18,575 nt of DNA from DATGLE01 sp035294325 (GCA_035294325.1 DATGLE010000305.1:1-18575); one strand, 5' to 3'; positions 7,006 through 13,669 are shown, counted from the first letter of the stretch. A program made the numbers and translations. The notes: generated from the sequence alone by a model not told the origin.

Positions 7006-8469
7006 TCAGCCCTTGACGACGATCACGGGCTTGAGCCGCGCCACCAGGCTCGCCAGACCGGCATTGTGCACAACGTTCACTACTTGCTGCGCATCTTTGT
7101 AAGCCGATGGCGCCTCTTCGGTCAGCAGCCCCTTGCTATGCACGCGCACGGTAACGCCCCGGGCCTCCAGTTGCGCCAGCAGTTCCTTGCTGGTCAGCGA
7201 CTTTTTGGCGGCGGTACGGCTCTGGCGGCGGCCAGCGCCGTGACAGGTCGTGCCAAAGCTCTGCTCCATCGAGCCGGGCGCTCCGACCAGAACGAACGAG
7301 TAGCGCCCCATATCGCCGGGGATGAGCACCGGCTGACCAACGGCGCGGTACTGCTCCGGCACGGCGGGATGGCCCGCCGGGAACGAGCGCGTCGCCCCTT
7401 TGCGGTGCACGCACACGCGCCGCACCTCTCCGTCTATGACGTACTCCTCCATCTTGGCGATGTTGTGGCAGACATCGTAGACCAGCGGCATCTCTTTCGG
7501 ACGCGCCCGGCGCCCGAAGACGCTGGCGAATGCCTGCCGCACGCCATGCATCAACAACTGGCGATTGGCCCAGGCGAAATTGGCGCCGCAGGCCATCGCC
7601 CCCAGGTATGCCTTTCCCATCTCCGACTGCAAGGGCAGGCAGGCGAGCTGGCGGTCCACCAGCTTGAAACCGTAATCCGCCTGCCTGGCTTCCGCGATCC
7701 TGATATAATCCTCCGCGATCTGATGCCCGAAGCCGCGCGAGCCGCAGTGAATGGTGACGACGATCTGGCCGAGCTGGCCGATGCCGAGCGCGCGCGCTGC
7801 CTGCTCGTCGTAGATGTGATCGACCTGCTGCACCTCGCAGAAGTGGTTGCCCGAACCCAGGCTCCCCAGTTGCTTGCTGCCGCGCTGCACCGCCTGATCC
7901 GAGACAGCATCTGGATTGGCGCCCGCCAGACAGCCATGCTCCTCGGTAACGTCCAGATCCTCGGCGAAGCCATAACCCTGCTCGATAGCCCAGGCAGCAC
8001 CGCGCTCCATCACTGCTCGCAGCTCCCCGGCGCTTAACGCACGCATGCCTGCTCCGCCCACGCCCGAAGGCAGGGCCGCGAAGAGTTCGTCGGCCAGCTT
8101 ATCAACCCTGCCACGTATCTGCTCATGCAGCAGATCGGTTGCCAGCAGGCGCACGCCGCAGTTGATGTCGAACCCGATCCCGCCGGGCGACACAACGCCA
8201 TACTCGGCGCTCGTGGCCGCCACGCCGCCAACGGGAAAGCCGTAGCCCCAGTGAATATCCGGCATACCGAGCGCATAGCCCAGAATGCCCGGCAGCGTAG
8301 CGACGTTCGCCACCTGTTGCAGCGCGTTATCCTGGAGAATTTGCTCTATCAATTCGTCGTCGGCATAGACCATCCCCGGCACACGCATCTCGGGATTATA
8401 GCGCTGCGGAATGCGCCAGCGATTCGCATCGACGCGCTCCAGCGGAATTTTTCCAGTCGTATTGCCCAT
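7006..8469 (-). CDS. rtcB: RNA-splicing ligase RtcB
   Basis: RtcB joins RNA 2',3'-cyclic phosphate or 3'-phosphate ends to 5'-OH ends using GTP and Mn2+. The product is 487 aa from the ATG at 8469, set by AGGAGAG 7 nt upstream; a 35-aa longer in-frame start would overlap the archease end and has no ribosome binding site. Metal and guanylate residues are all visible: Asp101 and Cys104 in FDINCG, His209 in GSGNHF, His241 in TIHCGSRG, His335 in YDVCHN, and the guanylated His410 in CHGAGR. The length is close to archaeal RtcB (about 481) rather than the 408-residue E. coli form. It is the second structural gene of an operon with archease (43 nt apart), the cofactor that promotes RtcB guanylation and turnover. 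The likely role is tRNA or rRNA repair after damage. Confidence 0.97.
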   Translation of the reverse strand: MGNTTGKIPLERVDANRWRIPQRYNPEMRVPGMVYADDELIEQILQDNALQQVANVATLPGILGYALGMPDIHWGYGFPVGGVAATSAEYGVVSPGGIGFDINCGVRLLATDLLHEQIRGRVDKLADELFAALPSGVGGAGMRALSAGELRAVMERGAAWAIEQGYGFAEDLDVTEEHGCLAGANPDAVSDQAVQRGSKQLGSLGSGNHFCEVQQVDHIYDEQAARALGIGQLGQIVVTIHCGSRGFGHQIAEDYIRIAEARQADYGFKLVDRQLACLPLQSEMGKAYLGAMACGANFAWANRQLLMHGVRQAFASVFGRRARPKEMPLVYDVCHNIAKMEEYVIDGEVRRVCVHRKGATRSFPAGHPAVPEQYRAVGQPVLIPGDMGRYSFVLVGAPGSMEQSFGTTCHGAGRRQSRTAAKKSLTSKELLAQLEARGVTVRVHSKGLLTEEAPSAYKDAQQVVNVVHNAGLASLVARLKPVIVVKG

Positions 8470-8512
8470 GAAAGATCTCTCCTGTGTGGACAGTTTTGAA
8501 TACGGTACAGCC

Positions 8513-8935
8513 CTAGATGTCGAAGATGATGCGGGCCTGGTAGCCCGTCGCGGTGGAGTTGATGGCGGCCTCATGCCAGGTCACGGCCTTGATGGCGCTG
8601 CTCAACTCGTGGCGCTGCGCATCGTAGGGTTCGCCAGATACACGGGCAGTCAGGCGTGTTTCGCTGATGGCCTCGATTACGAAGTCGCGCAAGAGGAGGT
8701 ACTCGGTGTCGAACAGAAAAATCAGTTCATTGAGCCAGGCCACGAGCAATGAGACGGGATCGTGGCCTTCGACAGTGATTTCCCGGCTGGTAACGGTCCG
8801 TATCTGCTCAAGCGGCACCATCAGGCTCTCCATGCCCTGCGCGGCATGAACAAACAGCTCTGCCAGGGTGCTGCCATAAGCGTGCAGGCCGATATCAGCC
8901 GTATGCTCGAATACTTCGTAAGGCGGCTGAGCCAT
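8513..8935 (-). CDS. Archease, RtcB activator
   Basis: The product is 140 aa, the usual archease size, starting with the family signature YEVFEHTADIGLHAYG (residues 6-21). It continues with LAELFVHAAQGM and the DPVSLLVAWLNELIFLFDTE stretch (about 59-78), whose Asp/Glu residues bind metal near RtcB's active site. The C-terminal AVTWHEAAI and DI ending are also typical. Archease speeds RtcB guanylation and broadens its NTP use. The gene precedes rtcB with a 43-nt gap. Its own ATG has no good Shine-Dalgarno, but a 19-codon ORF with a strong one ends 2 nt upstream, so translation is probably coupled. Confidence 0.95.
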   Translation of the reverse strand: MAQPPYEVFEHTADIGLHAYGSTLAELFVHAAQGMESLMVPLEQIRTVTSREITVEGHDPVSLLVAWLNELIFLFDTEYLLLRDFVIEAISETRLTARVSGEPYDAQRHELSSAIKAVTWHEAAINSTATGYQARIIFDI

Positions 8936-8937
8936 CG

Positions 8938-8997
8938 TTACGCTGCTTGCCGCATGAATCTGACGGAAATGACAGGGGATTTATGGCCGGAATGCAT
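8938..8997 (-). CDS. 19-codon leader ORF upstream of archease
   Basis: The ORF runs from ATG at 8997 to TAA at 8938 and encodes MHSGHKSPVISVRFMRQAA. AAAGGAAGGG lies about 7 nt upstream, far better than anything in front of archease, and the stop is 2 nt from the archease ATG. It sits in the roughly 100-nt leader downstream of the promoter at 9045-9073. I infer a coupling or leader peptide; no family is recognised. Confidence 0.4.
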   Translation of the reverse strand: MHSGHKSPVISVRFMRQAA

Positions 8998-9044
8998 AGC
9001 TGTTCCCTTCCTTTCCGTAATAAAGTCGCTCAATGAACATTTAC

Positions 9045-9073
9045 AGTTTACCTATTAATTTGCGATCTGTCAA
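9045..9073 (-). promoter_or_regulatory. Sigma-70-type promoter of the archease-rtcB operon
   Basis: On the minus strand TTGACA (9073-9068) and TAAACT (9050-9045) are separated by exactly 17 nt. The -35 is perfect, the -10 matches at 4 of 6 positions, and the spacer is AT-rich. Start of transcription is expected near 9038. The promoter abuts the composite inverted-repeat element at 9077-9269. Confidence 0.78.
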
Positions 9074-9076
9074 GAT

Positions 9077-9269
9077 GGAGACCCATACAACCAGGGCTAT
9101 GTAATGCTCCCCACCCCTCGCCCGAAAGGAAGAGTTTGGGCGGGGACACCCCGCGCCCCGCAAGGGGGCGGCCGCCCCCTTGACCCCCGCTTCGGGCGAG
9201 CATTCAATAGCCCTGCCATACAACAGGAGCGGCAGGACTGGCCCTGCCGCTCCTGTTGTATGGGCCTCC
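9077..9269. repeat. Composite inverted-repeat element of about 190 bp
   Basis: The outer ends GGAG-A-CCCATACAAC (9077-9091) and GTTGTATGGG-C-CTCC (9255-9269) are inverted copies. Inside them CAGGGCTAT (9092-9100) pairs with ATAGCCCTG (9207-9215), and AATGCTC (9103-9109) with GAGCATT (9198-9204). The core holds GCGGGG-ACA-CCCCGC (9140-9154) and a 22-nt perfect palindrome (9161-9182). A separate hairpin (9216-9263) interrupts the right arm. It fills the space between the cbs stop and the archease promoter. No ORF is supported in it. Confidence 0.75.
9216..9263 (-). terminator. 21-bp terminator-like hairpin after cbs
   Basis: Positions 9216-9236 pair perfectly with 9243-9263 around a 6-nt loop. 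On the minus strand the hairpin begins 6 nt after the cbs stop codon (9270-9272). There is no U-tract. Its CCATACAAC arm repeats the left end of the larger element, so alternative pairings are possible. Confidence 0.65.
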
Positions 9270-10676
9270 TTAGTGGCTGCGGATCTGCGCCCAGAACTCC
9301 AGCAGGTCGCTCTTGGTGACGATGCCGGTCAGCCGGTCTTTGTCCATGACGGCCACCGCCGACTGGCCGCTGCTAAAGAGGGTATAGGCTTCACGCACGG
9401 GTGCGTCCTCCTCCAGCATGGGGAAGGGCGGCCCCTGTACCTCGCGCACGGCGCTCGATGTCAGCGGCTCACCGCTGGACAGGCGGCGCAGCAGCAGGTC
9501 CTCGGTCAGACTTCCCACCATCCTGCCGTTTTCGATTACCGGCGTCTGGCTGATGCCGTAGCGGCGCAGCAGTTCAACGGCATCGGCCACCGAATCGGTT
9601 GGCCTGACGCTCACCACAAGCGGCATACTGCGCATATGCGTGCGCCGGTAGGTGAGCACATCGCGCAGCACCGGCTGAGCTGTCTCGGCCTGGATGAGCA
9701 GGTCATTCTCGCGCATCCATGTATCGTTGAACTGCTTGCTCAGGTAGCCGCGCCCCGTGTCGGGCAGCAGCACGACCACCACATCATCCGGCGTGAGGCG
9801 CCGCGCATAGAGCAGGGCCGCAGCGAGCGCGGTGCCGGCGGAGCCGCCCGCCAGAATACCCTCCTCGCGCGCCAGCCTGCGCGCCCAGTAGAACGAGGTG
9901 CGGTCATCGATGCGCATCACTTCATCTACCACCGACGGATCGTAGTTGGCCGGAAAGACCTCCATGCCGATGCCTTCGACCTTGTAGGGCCTGGGCGTGT
10001 CGCCGGAGAAGACCGAGCCGGCGGGATCGGCGCCAATGATCTTGATGTTCGGATTCCGCTCCTTGAGGAAACGCGCGGTGCCGGAGATGGTGCCTCCGGT
10101 GCCGATGCCAGCGACAAAAGCGGTTACGCGCCCCGCCGTGTCGCGCCATATCTCCGGGCCTGTCGTCGCGTAATGCGCTTCCGGATTGGCCGGGTTGGAG
10201 TACTGGTCAGGACAATAGGCCCCGGGAATTTCGTCGGCGAGTCGGTGAGCGACGTTCTTGTAATAATCGGGCGAGTCGTGGGAAACGCTGCTGGGACAGA
10301 TGACGACCTCGGCTCCATAGGCGCGCAGCAGGCTGCGCTTCTCTTCGCTTACCTTGTCGGTCATGACAAAGATACAGTGGTAGCCCTTGATCGCCGCGGC
10401 TATCGCCAGGCCATGCCCGGTATTGCCGCTCGTCGGCTCGACAATGGTAGAGCCGGGGCGCAGCAGGCCGCGTTTCTCGCAATACTCGATCATCGCCGGC
10501 CCGATGCGGTCCTTGACGCTGCCGCCGGGATTGAACATCTCCATTTTTGCCAGCATCAGCGGCGGCACGTCGCTGGCAACACGATTGAGGCGCAGCAGCG
10601 GCGTGTCGCCTATGGCCTCAAGGATCGTATGATAATAGCGCATCTCACCCATCGCTGGTTCTGTTTGCTCTTGCAC
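9270..10676 (-). CDS. cbs: Cystathionine beta-synthase (PLP core plus two CBS domains)
   Basis: The enzyme condenses serine (or a related substrate) with homocysteine to give cystathionine; some relatives act as O-acetylserine sulfhydrylases. I place the start at a GTG at 10676 (468 aa) because GAGG lies 8 nt upstream; ATGs at 10652 and 10643 are alternatives. The fold-type II PLP core (about 12-330) has the Schiff-base Lys55 in NPGGSVKDR, SGNTG (83-87) for the substrate carboxylate, GIGTGGT (190-196) for the phosphate, and EGIG (234-237), which favours Cbs over plain cysteine synthase. Two CBS domains follow at about 336-401 and 406-468 and probably bind an adenosine ligand. The protein closely resembles actinobacterial Cbs in motif order and length. 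No heme-binding N-terminus and no adjacent cystathionine gamma-lyase gene are present. Confidence 0.93.
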   Translation of the reverse strand: MQEQTEPAMGEMRYYHTILEAIGDTPLLRLNRVASDVPPLMLAKMEMFNPGGSVKDRIGPAMIEYCEKRGLLRPGSTIVEPTSGNTGHGLAIAAAIKGYHCIFVMTDKVSEEKRSLLRAYGAEVVICPSSVSHDSPDYYKNVAHRLADEIPGAYCPDQYSNPANPEAHYATTGPEIWRDTAGRVTAFVAGIGTGGTISGTARFLKERNPNIKIIGADPAGSVFSGDTPRPYKVEGIGMEVFPANYDPSVVDEVMRIDDRTSFYWARRLAREEGILAGGSAGTALAAALLYARRLTPDDVVVVLLPDTGRGYLSKQFNDTWMRENDLLIQAETAQPVLRDVLTYRRTHMRSMPLVVSVRPTDSVADAVELLRRYGISQTPVIENGRMVGSLTEDLLLRRLSSGEPLTSSAVREVQGPPFPMLEEDAPVREAYTLFSSGQSAVAVMDKDRLTGIVTKSDLLEFWAQIRSH

Positions 10677-10802
10677 TTTTATAACCTCTACTGCTTTATG
10701 AGGCTTGCGACACGATGGGTTGTGGTGATTGGCAGGAAGGATTGGAAACCATGAGCGTAACACATCCCCATCTGTCAACGTTTGCGTTTAAACCATGCGC
10801 AC

Positions 10803-10811
10803 AGTATAGCA
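10803..10811 (-). promoter_or_regulatory. Possible extended -10 promoter for cbs
   Basis: On the minus strand TGC precedes TATACT (10808-10803), an extended -10 element, at about 130 nt upstream of the cbs start. The matching -35 (GGATAG) is poor, which extended -10 promoters tolerate. Support is by sequence match only. Confidence 0.4.
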
Positions 10812-10910
10812 GATTCTGTCTTTTACTATCCACTCTTCTTTGGTTGCGGCATCTGTCATCTTTTCGCGGCATTGGTTCCCTGCTTCTGACACCTCAGCGC
10901 CTGCGGCGCT

Positions 10911-10984
10911 TCGCATAGGAATAATAAGGATGAGCCGGCGGCGCCGACTGGCGCCGCCGGCTCATCCTTATTATTCCTGTGCGA
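10911..10984. repeat. 35-bp inverted repeat with GACT loop
   Basis: Positions 10917-10945 pair perfectly with 10950-10978 (29 bp) around GACT. After one T-G wobble the pairing continues for 5 more pairs (10911-10915 with 10980-10984). It lies between the cbs promoter region and the response-regulator 3' end and merges on its right with the tandem repeats. A terminator role is possible but no T-run follows. Confidence 0.85.
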
Positions 10985-11137
10985 GCCACCGAAGGTGCTG
11001 ATGAGGGCACATAAGCTCTCCGCCGGCTCATCCTTCCTTCTCCTATGCGAGCCACCGAGGGTGCTGATGAGGGCACATAAGCTCTCCGTCGGCTCATCCT
11101 CCTTCTCCTGTGCGAGCCACCGAAGGTGGTGACGAGT
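10980..11137. repeat. 66/65-bp tandem repeat, about 2.4 copies
   Basis: Units begin with TGCGAGCCACCGA at 10980, 11046 and 11111, giving periods of 66 and 65 bp; the third copy is partial. Each full unit ends in a CGGCTCATCCT stretch that repeats the right arm of the 10911-10984 hairpin. On the minus strand each unit carries AGGAGAAGG followed by ATG and an Arg-rich frame (MSRRRAYVPSSAPSVAR), so the DNA looks like a string of small start regions. A run of 7 A (11140-11146; T on the minus strand) lies just after the response-regulator stop. Confidence 0.8.
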
Positions 11138-11159
11138 GCAAAAAAAGAGACGCGCATCC

Positions 11160-11813
11160 TCAATCGCGGCCCATAAGTCCCTGCTGCCAGGCGAAGACGG
11201 CGGCCTGCGTGCGATCCACCATATGCAGCTTGCTCAGGATATTGCTCACATGCCCCTTGACCGTTTTCTCGCTGAGCACAAGCTTCTCAGCGATGGCGGT
11301 GTTGGATTGCCCCTCGGCGATCAGGCGCAGCACATCCAGTTCGCGCTCCGTGAGATCGGCGAAGGCGGGGGGCACCCTTCGCCTGGACTCACGTACCTCC
11401 TGAATGACGCGGCTCGCCACGCGCGGGTGCAGCACCGATTCTCCCCGCGCCGCCTTCCTGACGATATCCGCCAGTTCCGCGCCACGAATATTCTTCAGTG
11501 TGTAGGAGATGGCCCCGGCGCGCAGGGCGGGGAAGATATTTTCATCTTCGTGATAGGAAGTGAGGACAATCACCTGCGTTCGCGGGCTGATGCGCCTGAT
11601 CTGCCGCGTGGCCTCAACGCCATCTATGCCGGGCATCAGCAGATCCATCAGCACGACATCGGGCACATGCTCCTGCACATGGCGCACGGCCTCCTCGCCC
11701 GATTCCGCCTCACCGATTACGTGTAAATCGGGCTGCGTTTCGAGGAAGGCGCGCACGCCCTGCCGGACCACGCTGTGATCGTCCACAATCAATACGGTAA
11801 TGCGCTCTGCCAC
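11160..11813 (-). CDS. NarL/LiaR-type response regulator
   Basis: The product is 217 aa from a GTG at 11813, with AAGGG 9 nt upstream. The receiver domain (5-120) has Asp11-Asp12, phospho-acceptor Asp56 in VVLMDLLMPG, Thr85 and Lys107. A LuxR/GerE helix-turn-helix (about 150-213) includes LTERELDVLRLIAEGQSNTAIAE and the recognition segment VKGHVSNIL. It is a DNA-binding transcription factor activated by phosphorylation. Its start is 6 nt from the stop of the DUF1990-like gene, so the two are cotranscribed. The natural partner is the LiaS-type kinase at 15743-17293, the only histidine kinase nearby, although four genes separate them. Its targets are unknown; a palindrome shared by two upstream regions in this block is a candidate site. 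Confidence 0.95.
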   Translation of the reverse strand: MAERITVLIVDDHSVVRQGVRAFLETQPDLHVIGEAESGEEAVRHVQEHVPDVVLMDLLMPGIDGVEATRQIRRISPRTQVIVLTSYHEDENIFPALRAGAISYTLKNIRGAELADIVRKAARGESVLHPRVASRVIQEVRESRRRVPPAFADLTERELDVLRLIAEGQSNTAIAEKLVLSEKTVKGHVSNILSKLHMVDRTQAAVFAWQQGLMGRD

Positions 11814-11819
11814 TGTTTG

Positions 11820-12701
11820 CTACCCTTCCTCCGGTTCGTCCTTCTCGACTGGAGAAGCCGTCGCTTGCAACTCCGACTCGCCCTCATCGGATGAAGACGT
11901 TATCACCTCTACCTTGCTGCTCTCCTGCCGCACGACCAGGACTGTATCCGGCGGGATCCGGCGGAGCAGCCTCACGGGGAAGAGCAGGCGCAGCGGAGCA
12001 CAGAGCATATATAGCATCGTGCGAATGGCCGCGTTCTGCCAGATATTTCTGGCCTCCGACCATTGGAGACGCGGGTCGAGGCAGGTCTTGTAGCTCTGCA
12101 CCACCCCATTGACATGAAAGCGCTCTGCTAGCTTTGTGAGGACATGCACCCAGATCTTTTCCTGTATGCTCGCGCCCATCAAGCGAAAGCCAAGCTCATA
12201 CAGCGGATCGTTAGCACGCGCCAGGGATTGAATCTGGCAGATAATACAGCCATCATCCGCCCTGGAGACACTGAAAGTATTCCACCCGGACTCGGGATGG
12301 CCCTGGGGCGTCATCAGTGTGAACGATTCATCGTCGGCATAGAGCACCATCACGCCTGTCGAGACGGGCATACCTACAGAAGCGTTGATAAGGATAAGCT
12401 GGCCTGGCTCGAGTTTACCCATGACCGGATAGAAACGCTGCCCGGGCGGCATGAAGGTGGGAAAGTTCTTCTTCCAGATCTCCATCACCTCGACTGCCGT
12501 CAGCGCCAGGCCGGGCAGGCGCACGCGATAGGTTCGCTCCCAGAGTTGCCCGAAGCCTTGCAGCGGTCCCACGACCTGCCGCCCTTCTACATTCAGATTG
12601 ATAGCTCCGGTTGGCACTCTGGAGACACGCAGCGTCTCGACCTGGCTCGCCCAGTATGCCGCATCGCGGGGCAATTTGACCTCTTCAGGATCGGTTCCCA
12701 T
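11820..12701 (-). CDS. DUF1990-like protein of unknown function
   Basis: The product is 293 aa from the ATG at 12701, with AAAGGA 9 nt upstream. Residues 55-200 contain a pattern I associate with DUF1990 proteins: W-x3-Y-x-V near 54, a hydrophobic strand LILINAS near 102, and TPQGHPESGW-x-TFSV at 131-144, followed by a mostly helical stretch ending in KLAERFHV. A hydrophobic segment at about 228-245 and basic RLLRR could contact membrane. The last 35 residues are acidic and probably disordered. No catalytic motif is seen. It lies between a STAS antagonist and a response regulator and is translated with the latter, so a role in that signalling is plausible but unproven. The family call is from memory and moderate. 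Confidence 0.75.
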   Translation of the reverse strand: MGTDPEEVKLPRDAAYWASQVETLRVSRVPTGAINLNVEGRQVVGPLQGFGQLWERTYRVRLPGLALTAVEVMEIWKKNFPTFMPPGQRFYPVMGKLEPGQLILINASVGMPVSTGVMVLYADDESFTLMTPQGHPESGWNTFSVSRADDGCIICQIQSLARANDPLYELGFRLMGASIQEKIWVHVLTKLAERFHVNGVVQSYKTCLDPRLQWSEARNIWQNAAIRTMLYMLCAPLRLLFPVRLLRRIPPDTVLVVRQESSKVEVITSSSDEGESELQATASPVEKDEPEEG

Positions 12702-12793
12702 GACGTTTGATCCTTTCTTTTAGCGCGAGCAAAGAAACGCATGGACTGGCACTCTATCGCGCAGCCGTGCGACTTATCGTGCTCTTTCGGCAT
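12593..12793 (-). CDS. Small ORF overlapping the DUF1990-like start, doubtful
   Basis: The ORF is 66 codons from ATG at 12793. AAAAGGAG lies 6 nt upstream, the best ribosome binding site in this gap. The first 31 residues (starting MPKEHDKSHGCAIECQ) are unique; the rest reads through the first 109 nt of the DUF1990-like gene in another frame and is Arg/Cys-rich, as expected for a shadow frame. It may be a leader that feeds ribosomes to the next gene, or a decayed small gene. No family is recognised. Confidence 0.3.
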   Translation of the reverse strand: MPKEHDKSHGCAIECQSMRFFARAKRKDQTSWEPILKRSNCPAMRHTGRARSRRCVSPECQPELSI

Positions 12794-12826
12794 GTGTAAC
12801 TCCTTTTGCATGATAGATCGCGCGAC

Positions 12827-12837
12827 TACACAGTGTA
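12827..12837. promoter_or_regulatory. TACAC-N-GTGTA palindrome, candidate operator
   Basis: This 11-bp palindrome TACACAGTGTA lies in the 141-bp gap ahead of the DUF1990-like gene. The identical site in the opposite orientation occurs at 17347-17357 upstream of the histidine kinase. Two copies in the upstream regions of one signalling block suggest a regulator site; the regulator is unknown. Confidence 0.35.
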
Positions 12838-12842
12838 TGGGA

Positions 12843-13196
12843 TTATGTTTGCGCGGCCGCGACAGCCTCGCTCTCGTTCGCATAGGTCTTGATGACATCG
12901 CCTAACCGCGTCAACTCAAAAATATGGCGATAGTGCTCGCTCAGGCCATAGCAGAAAAGGCGCTGCTTCTGCCTGTTGACGCGCACCAGGAGGGTGACGA
13001 GCAGGCCGATACCGCTACTGTTCATATATGCCAATCTGGTAAAGTTCAGGATGATAACGCGGGTGGTCGCGCTGGTACGCGCATAGGCATCCATCAGAGC
13101 GTTTTCGGCAGCCGCTGAGAGATCGCCCTCGATATCGATAACGCTCACTGTCGGGCTGACCTGGCGCACATTCATGACAACATTGGTCTCTGGCAT
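12843..13196 (-). CDS. STAS-domain anti-sigma factor antagonist
   Basis: The product is 117 aa from the ATG at 13196. A GTG three codons upstream is in frame, but it lies on top of the GGAG that is correctly spaced (8 nt) from this ATG. The single STAS domain has the strand VSVIDIEGDLS (17-27) and the phospho-acceptor region YMNSSGIGLL (57-66), in which Ser60 or Ser61 corresponds to the regulatory serine of SpoIIAA/RsbV. The unphosphorylated form should bind the partner kinase and free its target; the kinase phosphorylates it and the SpoIIE phosphatase resets it. The gene starts 5 nt after the kinase stop, and its Shine-Dalgarno is formed by the last codons of the kinase gene, a sign of tight coupling. 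Confidence 0.93.
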   Translation of the reverse strand: MPETNVVMNVRQVSPTVSVIDIEGDLSAAAENALMDAYARTSATTRVIILNFTRLAYMNSSGIGLLVTLLVRVNRQKQRLFCYGLSEHYRHIFELTRLGDVIKTYANESEAVAAAQT

Positions 13197-13201
13197 AGAG
13201 T

Positions 13202-13669
13202 TCACTCCTGCATATGGTGTTCATCTTTCTGGCGGTACATCACCATTTCAACGACATTGCGGCTTTCTACCCTTTCTATACGCAGTTCATCCACGAGATT
13301 TTTGATAAGAAAGAGTCCCCAGCCGCGCGGCGTCTGTAGTCCCGCCAGTTTCGCGGTGAGATTGGGCGCGGCCAGCACATCGGGCATGGCGAAGCCCTCG
13401 CCCTGGTCGGAGACGAGCACGATCACGCGAGAAGGAGAGGCCAGCACCTTGATAGCCACTACCCTGTCAGGCTGATAGTGGTTGCCATGCTCCATCGCGT
13501 TCATCGTCGCCTCGGCCACAGCGGTCTTGAGATTAGCCAGGCGCCCGGCCTCCAGGTGCAGAGGCTGCACCGCACCGGCCACCCTCTCCATCGCCTCCCG
13601 TTCGTTGCCGGGCGCACTCGCTATCGTCCACTCCAGGAGCAGATCTGGCTTCTCCTGTTGCTTTTTCAT
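13202..13669 (-). CDS. RsbW-like serine kinase / anti-sigma factor
   Basis: The product is 155 aa, typical for single-domain GHKL kinases of the RsbW/SpoIIAB group. The start at ATG 13669 has GGAG 9 nt upstream, and the first strand of the fold (LEWTIASAPGNEREA, 12-26) begins right after it, so a later start is unlikely. The N box is VAEATMNAMEHG (51-62, Glu53/Asn57), the G1 box SDQGEG (87-92) and the G2 box RGWGLFLIK (115-123). It should phosphorylate the STAS protein encoded next and, when free, bind a sigma factor or other partner; none is encoded in the window. It overlaps the end of the SpoIIE gene by 137 nt in another frame. Confidence 0.93.
   Translation of the reverse strand: MKKQQEKPDLLLEWTIASAPGNEREAMERVAGAVQPLHLEAGRLANLKTAVAEATMNAMEHGNHYQPDRVVAIKVLASPSRVIVLVSDQGEGFAMPDVLAAPNLTAKLAGLQTPRGWGLFLIKNLVDELRIERVESRNVVEMVMYRQKDEHHMQE

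Noticed and set aside
6964..8037. 357-codon plus-strand open frame
   Set aside because: It is antisense to rtcB and starts inside the terminator hairpin.
8470..8574. 35-residue N-terminal extension of RtcB
   Set aside because: It would overlap the archease 3' end, is low-complexity Arg/Pro/Ser, and the ATG at 8469 has a good ribosome binding site.
9161..9182. 22-nt perfect palindrome as a stand-alone operator
   Set aside because: It is the GC-rich core of the larger inverted-repeat element and lies between a gene end and a promoter it does not overlap.
9180..10754. 524-codon plus-strand open frame
   Set aside because: It lies antisense to the clear cbs gene, has no ribosome binding site or recognisable domain, and reflects codon bias of the GC-rich minus-strand gene.
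10677..10778. Longer cbs start at a TTG (10778)
   Set aside because: No Shine-Dalgarno is present and the added residues do not resemble a Cbs N-terminus; the GTG at 10676 is better placed.
10980..11137. Possible CRISPR array
   Set aside because: The units are 65-66 bp directly adjoining copies with no spacers, only about 2.4 copies, and no cas genes are nearby.
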